DNA of 27,942 bases from Sphaerochaeta sp. UBA5849 (GTDB taxonomy: Bacteria > Spirochaetota > Spirochaetia > Sphaerochaetales > Sphaerochaetaceae), in contig DJGJ01000073.1 of the NCBI GenBank assembly GCA_002432715.1, forward strand, positions 1 through 27,942, in the 5' to 3' direction. The notes beneath the pieces were generated by a model. That model worked only from the letters and a program-made list of their open reading frames with translations, made no database searches and was not told the origin of the DNA. Position numbers and translations under genes: made by a program. Below, piece by piece: positions 23,523 to 27,942 of this stretch (within the stretch, counting starts at the first letter, position 1; every line of letters begins with the position of its first letter).

Positions 23523-24488
23523 TTATGCGGTTCGAATCAGGCTGATTGTATAGATTGCGTATACAATGAGCAGTCCTGCTCCTTCGAATCTATTCACCCT
23601 TCCCTGCCTGTTTTTTCTGAACCCATATCCGATGATAAACAGTGATATGGTAAGCAGTGTCATCACCAGCATATCTCGCCTGAGGACCAAACCATCTATG
23701 GTAAAGGGTTTGATTGCACCTGCAACGCCAACTACAGCGGTTGAATTGAATAGGTTTGAACCGATGACATTGCCCATGGCAATATCATGCTCGCCTTTTT
23801 TGGCAGCCAGGATTGATGAAGCCAGCTCCGGCAGCGATGTTCCCACTGCTACAATTGTCAAGCCGATGACTAAATCACTTACGCCGAAGAGCTGTGCAAT
23901 TTCCACGGCTCCCCAAACAAGGATTCGCGAACTCAAAATGAGAAAGAGCAAGCCAAATATCAGAAAAAGCAAGGCTTTTTTCAGAGTCAACGGCTTTGGT
24001 ACCGCCTGGTCCACTTCAACAGCCAATGCATCCGGTTCCTTTTTCAGGCCATTGAAAATGGTCCAAACCATAAGAAGCGCCAACAACAAGAGCAAGACTG
24101 CAGCATCAAACGAGGAAAATTCCAAATCAAGGAGCAACCCTACCGAAAGCAGGGTTATTAAGGTAAGAATAGGAAGTTCTTTTCTCAGGATCTTAGAACT
24201 GACCTGCACGGGATTGAGCAAAGCTGTCAATCCTAAAATGAGCGCGATATTCGCAACGTTCGAACCATATGCATTACCTATGGCCAATCCTGGATTACCT
24301 TGGATTGCAGCAAGTGTTGAAACGACAATTTCAGGTGCACTTGTGCCAAAGCCTACAATGACCATTCCAATGAGCAAGGAAGGCATTCCAAAATATCGGG
24401 CTGTCGCGGCAGCACCATCAACAAAACGATCGGAACTGATTACCAGGACGATCAAGCCGAAGAGAACGGCCAACAGGGGAAGTATCAT
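23523..24488 (-). CDS. Sodium/calcium exchanger family protein (YrbG-like)
   Basis: This CaCA-family antiporter of the inner membrane exchanges calcium for sodium or protons. The 321-residue protein shows the two inverted alpha repeats: VGFGTSAPEIVVS with GNAYGSNVANI in the first half, and VAVGTSLPELASS with GNVIGSNLFN in the second, and about ten membrane segments. The ATG has AAAGGA 5 bases upstream. It lies downstream of ssrA on the same strand, after the ssrA terminator, so it needs its own promoter or leaky termination. Confidence 0.93.
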   Translation of the reverse strand: MILPLLAVLFGLIVLVISSDRFVDGAAATARYFGMPSLLIGMVIVGFGTSAPEIVVSTLAAIQGNPGLAIGNAYGSNVANIALILGLTALLNPVQVSSKILRKELPILTLITLLSVGLLLDLEFSSFDAAVLLLLLALLMVWTIFNGLKKEPDALAVEVDQAVPKPLTLKKALLFLIFGLLFLILSSRILVWGAVEIAQLFGVSDLVIGLTIVAVGTSLPELASSILAAKKGEHDIAMGNVIGSNLFNSTAVVGVAGAIKPFTIDGLVLRRDMLVMTLLTISLFIIGYGFRKNRQGRVNRFEGAGLLIVYAIYTISLIRTA

Positions 24489-24525
24489 ACCTATCCTTTC
24501 TTATGTCGCCCACTGAAGGTGGACC

Positions 24526-24563
24526 AAAAGAAACCGGACCACTCATGCATTGAGTAATCCGGT
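24526..24563 (-). terminator. Terminator of ssrA
   Basis: On the minus strand ACCGGATTACTCA pairs with TGAGTGGTCCGGT through 13 pairs including two G-U, with a five-base loop, followed by TTCTTTT. It begins 11 bases after the tmRNA 3' end and is a strong intrinsic terminator. Confidence 0.9.
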
Positions 24564-24573
24564 CTCGGTGTTT

Positions 24574-24948
24574 TGGAGGTGGGGGGATTCGAACCCCCGT
24601 CCTAACGTGCCACCCAGTGACGTCTACAAGCTTAGCCTGTGATCAATATTTCCAGAAGACGTCAGGTTCACGGGCAAAACGTACATCTTCTGTATCCTAC
24701 TGTAGTGTTCCCTTCCTCCATAGGCCTTAGAAAGGGTTAGCCCTTACTTTTACAGGCTCCCGATACTTAAGAGCGGCAGTATTCGGACCTGTACGTCATC
24801 GTGCTGTTAAGCAGCGAGGGCGTATTCTGCGTCGAAGGAGACTTCGTCTTCTTTTTTGGCAGTTAATTGTTTTTGCTAGTTTCAGGAGTTGGCGCTCCGC
24901 TTGCAGCCCCTGGCCTGATCTTCCGCCAGTCGAAACCGAAACACCCCC
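24574..24948 (-). ncRNA. ssrA: Transfer-messenger RNA (tmRNA)
   Basis: tmRNA acts as tRNA and mRNA to free stalled ribosomes and tag their products for proteolysis. The 5' end GGGGGTG (24942-24948) pairs with CACCTCC (24575-24581) as the acceptor stem, with one G-U. GGTTTCGACTGG follows the 5' end and GGGGGTTCGAATCCCCC forms the T-arm near the 3' end, both tmRNA hallmarks. The tag frame reads AKKEDEVSFDAEYALAA then TAA at 24860-24807. The discriminator is A (24574) and CCA is not encoded. The mature RNA is about 375 bases, one-piece. Its protein partner SmpB is also in the window. Confidence 0.97.
24807..24860 (-). other. tmRNA tag-peptide reading frame
   Basis: The resume codon GCC at 24858-24860 is followed by sixteen more codons and TAA, giving the 17-residue tag AKKEDEVSFDAEYALAA. 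The YALAA end is the usual ClpXP-type degron. The resume point is inferred from the frame that ends in ALAA; no other frame does. Confidence 0.85.
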
Positions 24949-24975
24949 TTTGGATTACTCCATTGAGGTATTATT

Positions 24976-25004
24976 ACTATACTCATATCCGAGCAAATAA
25001 TCAA
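24976..25004 (-). promoter_or_regulatory. Promoter of ssrA
   Basis: TTGATT (24999-25004) and TATAGT (24976-24981; five of six) are 17 bases apart on the minus strand. Transcription would begin about 20 bases before the mature 5' end, consistent with RNase P trimming. The -35 box forms part of the 3' arm of the sugar-transporter terminator. Confidence 0.6.
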
Positions 25005-25028
25005 GGGAGGGGTTGCCCCTCCCTGATT
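24999..25028 (-). terminator. Terminator of the sugar ABC operon
   Basis: On the minus strand AATCA-GGGAGGGG and CCCCTCCC-T-TGATT form a 13-pair stem with one bulged T and a CAA loop, 20 bases after the binding-protein stop. The following ATTTGC is a poor U-tract, so the very GC-rich stem carries most of the signal. Confidence 0.75.
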
Positions 25029-25048
25029 AGCCCATACGCAGTCAGTGA

Positions 25049-25957
25049 TCACAAGGATGCTTTGGTCAGTACGGAGACTCCGGTATCGAAATACTCAGGA
25101 CTGATTTTTTCACCCTTCAATGCCTTATATGCTGTTTTCATGCCTTCATATCCCATCACATCGGGATTCTGAGCCATGGTGGCAAGCAAGTATCCGTTCT
25201 TGATCAAAGAAAGAATCATATCACTCTTGTCAAAACCGACACCGATGACACTCTTGCCTGCTTCGGCGATTGCATTTCCGACGCCTACTGTGGAGCCTTC
25301 ATTTGCACCAAAGAGCCCTACAACACCCTGGGTAATAAAGTTGGCACTCATATCCTTGGACCTTGCCGCATCCCCATCACAATATTGTGTCTCGAGAATT
25401 GTAAACCCGGTACCTTCAAAAGCTTTTCTGAAACCTGCTTCACGAGCTACCGTGGACGCTGTTGCGCTGTTTACAGAAATAACACCGATTTTCCCACTCT
25501 TGACACCTTTTGCAGTCAACTCCTTCAACATTTCTTTTCCGGCAGTGGTTCCCGCGGCAGTATTATCGGTTGCAAGTGTCTGAACAGCAGGGAAATTTGC
25601 TGCAGAGTCTACATATATGATAATCACGCCTGCATCTGCGGCTTCCTTCAAAGCAGCTGTCACAGCATTCGGTCCATTTGCTGCAAGCAGAATGGCGTCA
25701 GCACCACCAGCAACTGCATTATTGATGCACTCAATCTGCTTTGCATCGTCCTTTACATCAGGAGCGAGCCACTTGTATTCAATTCCTCCCAATTCACTAG
25801 CGGCCTTCTGTGCTCCCTTGTCTACATTCACCCAGTGTTGGTCCATCTGGTCCATGGTGATCAGATACACCTTATAGTCGGAACTTTCTTTGGTTCCCTG
25901 GGCGAACATTGCACTCACAACAAGCAATACCAACAACACCAAACTTAGCTTTTTCAT
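25049..25957 (-). CDS. Periplasmic sugar-binding protein (RbsB-like, CUT2)
   Basis: This binding protein of the Peripla_BP_4 (ribose/galactose type) family delivers a sugar to the permease. The 302-residue product has a signal peptide (MKKLSLVLLVLLVVSAMFAQ, cut probably after FA) with no lipobox cysteine. Typical blocks are LITMDQMDQHWVNVDKGAQ, GGADAILLAANGPNAV, TLATDNTAAG and SVIGVGFDKSD. The substrate cannot be told. I chose the ATG at 25957, with AAAGGAG (25966-25972) 8 bases upstream, over an in-frame ATG at 26002. It is last in the operon, after ATPase and permease. Confidence 0.92.
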   Translation of the reverse strand: MKKLSLVLLVLLVVSAMFAQGTKESSDYKVYLITMDQMDQHWVNVDKGAQKAASELGGIEYKWLAPDVKDDAKQIECINNAVAGGADAILLAANGPNAVTAALKEAADAGVIIIYVDSAANFPAVQTLATDNTAAGTTAGKEMLKELTAKGVKSGKIGVISVNSATASTVAREAGFRKAFEGTGFTILETQYCDGDAARSKDMSANFITQGVVGLFGANEGSTVGVGNAIAEAGKSVIGVGFDKSDMILSLIKNGYLLATMAQNPDVMGYEGMKTAYKALKGEKISPEYFDTGVSVLTKASL

Positions 25958-25978
25958 ACTTATTACTCCTTTATCTAC

Positions 25979-25993
25979 ATCACTTTCCGTGAT
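25979..25993 (-). other. Small stem between permease and binding-protein genes
   Basis: ATCAC and GTGAT form a five-pair stem around GGAAA on the minus strand, 6 bases upstream of the binding-protein ribosome site. Such stems between permease and binding-protein genes can protect the downstream message; this one is small and may be chance. Confidence 0.25.
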
Positions 25994-25998
25994 TGTTT

Positions 25999-27012
25999 TC
26001 ACATTGAAGATGCACTCTTTTTCTTCTTGGCTACATTTCCTGAGCGAACAATGACATCAAGCAAGACTGAAACTACCACAATGACCCCGATTACAATATT
26101 ACGAATGGCAACAGGAGCACCTGCAAATTGCAGGCCATTCTGCAATACTCCCCAAATTGAAGCACCGATAACCGTTCCGAAGAGCAGGCCTTGCCCACCG
26201 AGTGTTGATACACCGCCGATAACCGAGGCAGCGACGGCATACAGCTCATAACTGTTTCCTGCGTCCATGGTACCCATACCACTGGTTGCCGTGGTGATAA
26301 GCCCTACAATACAGCTTACAAAGGCTGAGACGAGATAGGCCTTCGTCGTTGTGGAAACAAGGTTCACTCCACTTAGCCTGGCAGCTTCCGCATTGGATCC
26401 GATGGCATAAATATGTCTTCCGCTCTTAGTCCTGGTAAGCAGGAAGTTGAAGATCAACCAAAGCAGGATGGCTATCCAGATGGTATTGTAAAGTCCCAAT
26501 GTTTTTCCATAATAGAAAAAATCGCGAAACCCTTGGGCTGCCTCACCAATCGAGTCAGTATTGTAGTTGTTGTTTGCAATCTGAGCGATTCCCCGGGCAA
26601 TTGTCATAGTCCCCAGCGTTGCTATGAAAGGAGGAAGCTTTGCGAAACTTACCAGAAGCCCATTGGAAAGCCCCACGACCAGACAGCATATGATGGTGAT
26701 GAAAACTGCAGCTGATGGAGCCATCCCTTTAGTCATCAGGGTGGCGCTGATCATGGTACTCATGCCTACGACCGATCCGATGGAGAGATCGATATTGCCC
26801 GTGATCAGGACGTACGACTGACCTATACCGATCAAAAGAATTGGAGCAATCTGGCGCAGAAGATTGGCAACATTCCTTGAAGAGAAGAAAATCGGGTTCA
26901 TAATGCCAAACACGATGCACAAAATAATCAGCCCGATGGTAACCGTCAGCACCTGGGCGATGCCTCGAATTGCCAATATTCTTTTCAACGGTCTTTTCAT
27001 CACACTTAACAT
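25999..27012 (-). CDS. Sugar ABC transporter permease (RbsC-like, CUT2)
   Basis: This inner-membrane subunit of the BPD_transp_2 family forms the sugar channel as a homodimer. The 337-residue product has about nine to ten membrane segments and the family blocks ITGNIDLSIGSVVGM, LPPFIATLGTMTIARG, AIGSNAEAARLSGVN and IGGVSTLGGQG. AGGGGTAGG lies just upstream of the ATG at 27012; a second ATG four codons in is possible. The ATPase stop is 10 bases upstream and the binding-protein gene begins 41 bases downstream. Confidence 0.95.
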   Translation of the reverse strand: MLSVMKRPLKRILAIRGIAQVLTVTIGLIILCIVFGIMNPIFFSSRNVANLLRQIAPILLIGIGQSYVLITGNIDLSIGSVVGMSTMISATLMTKGMAPSAAVFITIICCLVVGLSNGLLVSFAKLPPFIATLGTMTIARGIAQIANNNYNTDSIGEAAQGFRDFFYYGKTLGLYNTIWIAILLWLIFNFLLTRTKSGRHIYAIGSNAEAARLSGVNLVSTTTKAYLVSAFVSCIVGLITTATSGMGTMDAGNSYELYAVAASVIGGVSTLGGQGLLFGTVIGASIWGVLQNGLQFAGAPVAIRNIVIGVIVVVSVLLDVIVRSGNVAKKKKSASSM

Positions 27013-27022
27013 GGCCTACCCC

Positions 27023-27942
27023 TTAACGCTCCAATGCAAACTTATTTTCAAACCGAGTCGCCAGCTCAAGGATTTTTTCCTGTGTTGCCTGCTCCTGAAG
27101 CAAGGAACCGGTGATTTTTCCATCACACATGACTACTATACGGTCGGAAAAACCAAGAATCTCAGGCATCTCGCTTGAAACAAATAGAACTGCAATCCCC
27201 TGTTTTTTCAACTCATTCATCAATTGATATATCTCTACTTTTGCAGCAACATCAATGCCCCGGGTTGGTTCATCGAAAATCACTACCTTACTGTTCCGGG
27301 CCAACCATTTGCCTACTACCACTTTTTGTTGATTTCCACCAGATAGAGACGAGGCGTCTGCTTCAGGTCCGGATAATTTGATTTTCAAATCCCTGACAAC
27401 CTGTGCAACCATTGCATCCTCTTTCTTTCTGTTTACAATGCCAAAGGCATTGCAAAGCTTGTCCAGATTTGGAAGTGCAATATTTTCTCGAATGGATAGT
27501 TTGATGCAGAGTCCGTCCTTCTTGCGGTCTTCCGGTGCGAGCACGAGTCCCTCTCGGATTGCATCCTGGGGGCAGTGAATTGTCAGTTCTTTCCCGTCCA
27601 ATGTAATGGTTCCGCTCTGTTTTGGATCGATTCCGAAAATTGCCCGGGTGGTTTCAGTCCTGCCCGCTCCCATGAGTCCTGCAATACCGAGAATTTCACC
27701 TTCATAGACATCCAAATTGATGTTTCTCACCATTCTTCCTGCGCAAAGATTTTGAACCGAGAGAATTTTCCTTCCTTTGCTCGTATGGATCCGAGGAAAT
27801 TTCTCTTTGATTTCCCTTCCAACCATATTGGATATGATTTGATTCAACGTCATATCAGCAAAGGGTTTTTCCAATATGAATCTTCCATCGCGCATGATTG
27901 TTACTGTATCAACAATATGCTGAAGTTCATCCAAGCGATGGC
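27023..27942 (-). CDS. Sugar ABC transporter ATPase (RbsA-like, CUT2), 5' end outside the window
   Basis: This is the double-domain ATPase that powers the sugar importer. Only the end of the first ABC domain (HRLDELQHIVDTVTIMRDG, just after the H-loop) and the whole second domain are present; the frame is open to the window edge, so the first ~200 residues lie beyond it. The second domain has a Walker A of GLMGAGRTETT, the signature LSGGNQQKVVVGKWL and Walker B VVIFDEPTRGIDV. The arginine in place of the Walker A lysine is usual for the second domain of this family. It is upstream of the permease and binding-protein genes. Confidence 0.95.
   Translation of the reverse strand, partial: HRLDELQHIVDTVTIMRDGRFILEKPFADMTLNQIISNMVGREIKEKFPRIHTSKGRKILSVQNLCAGRMVRNINLDVYEGEILGIAGLMGAGRTETTRAIFGIDPKQSGTITLDGKELTIHCPQDAIREGLVLAPEDRKKDGLCIKLSIRENIALPNLDKLCNAFGIVNRKKEDAMVAQVVRDLKIKLSGPEADASSLSGGNQQKVVVGKWLARNSKVVIFDEPTRGIDVAAKVEIYQLMNELKKQGIAVLFVSSEMPEILGFSDRIVVMCDGKITGSLLQEQATQEKILELATRFENKFALER

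Noticed and set aside
23500..23530. AGCC-AAAA-GGCT hairpin at the phosphoesterase end as a terminator
   Set aside because: The stem is only four pairs and the T-run is several bases away, so it does not support a terminator call.
24574..24948. ssrA as the attachment site of the nearby recombinase
   Set aside because: tmRNA 3' ends are classic integration sites, but here the 3' end is followed directly by its own terminator and a housekeeping-type antiporter gene. The recombinase is 3 kb away, and I see no second copy of the tmRNA 3' sequence.
27650..27690. Arginine in Walker A of the second ATPase domain as a damaged motif
   Set aside because: GAGRTE in place of GxGK is the normal state of the C-terminal ABC domain in RbsA-type ATPases.

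Overview
The window reads as part of the chromosome of a Gram-negative-type bacterium, most likely a spirochaete of the Sphaerochaeta/Treponema kind. The grounds are an outer-membrane assembly block tamB-bamA-mutS-comF beside tmk (an order I recall from Borrelia and Treponema), a yebC-ruvC-ruvA-ruvB-queA operon, spirochaete-style sugar-transporter proteins, and a tmRNA whose tag ends in YALAA. The genus is an inference from gene order and protein style, not from a database search.

Layout. Positions 1-235 hold what looks like the frameshifted remains of a gene. From 10770 down to 288, on the minus strand, run tamB, bamA, mutS and comF, tightly packed and probably one transcript. tmk lies divergently at 10912-11523 and meets queA tail to tail. 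From 15477 down to 11513 is yebC-ruvC-ruvA-ruvB-queA: Holliday-junction processing plus a tRNA-modification gene. lepB and hemW (17729 down to 15559) form a two-gene unit. It is divergent from a plus-strand pair made of a membrane PEGA/FGE-like protein and smpB, and the two promoters abut. After the smpB terminator comes about 480 bases of extremely AT-rich, gene-free DNA (19772-20248) with dyads and short repeats. A complete tyrosine recombinase follows, whose 3' end overlaps the 3' end of a minus-strand SLC13/ArsB-type permease by 69 bases. Next are a metallophosphoesterase (plus), a sodium/calcium antiporter (minus), the tmRNA gene ssrA (minus), and the end of a CUT2-type sugar ABC operon (ATPase, permease, binding protein; minus). 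The ATPase runs off the right edge.

How the genes work together. TamB and BamA build the outer membrane. LepB releases the signal peptides that proteins such as BamA and the sugar-binding protein carry. RuvA, RuvB and RuvC branch-migrate and cut Holliday junctions, and MutS begins mismatch repair. SmpB and ssrA, both present here, form the trans-translation pair that rescues stalled ribosomes.

The least ordinary parts are the AT-rich island with its lone recombinase, the missing skp between bamA and mutS, a thymidylate kinase whose P-loop lysine is threonine, several promoters whose -10 boxes sit 7-8 bases from a start codon with no Shine-Dalgarno sequence, and an ssrA promoter whose -35 box lies inside the terminator of the neighbouring operon.
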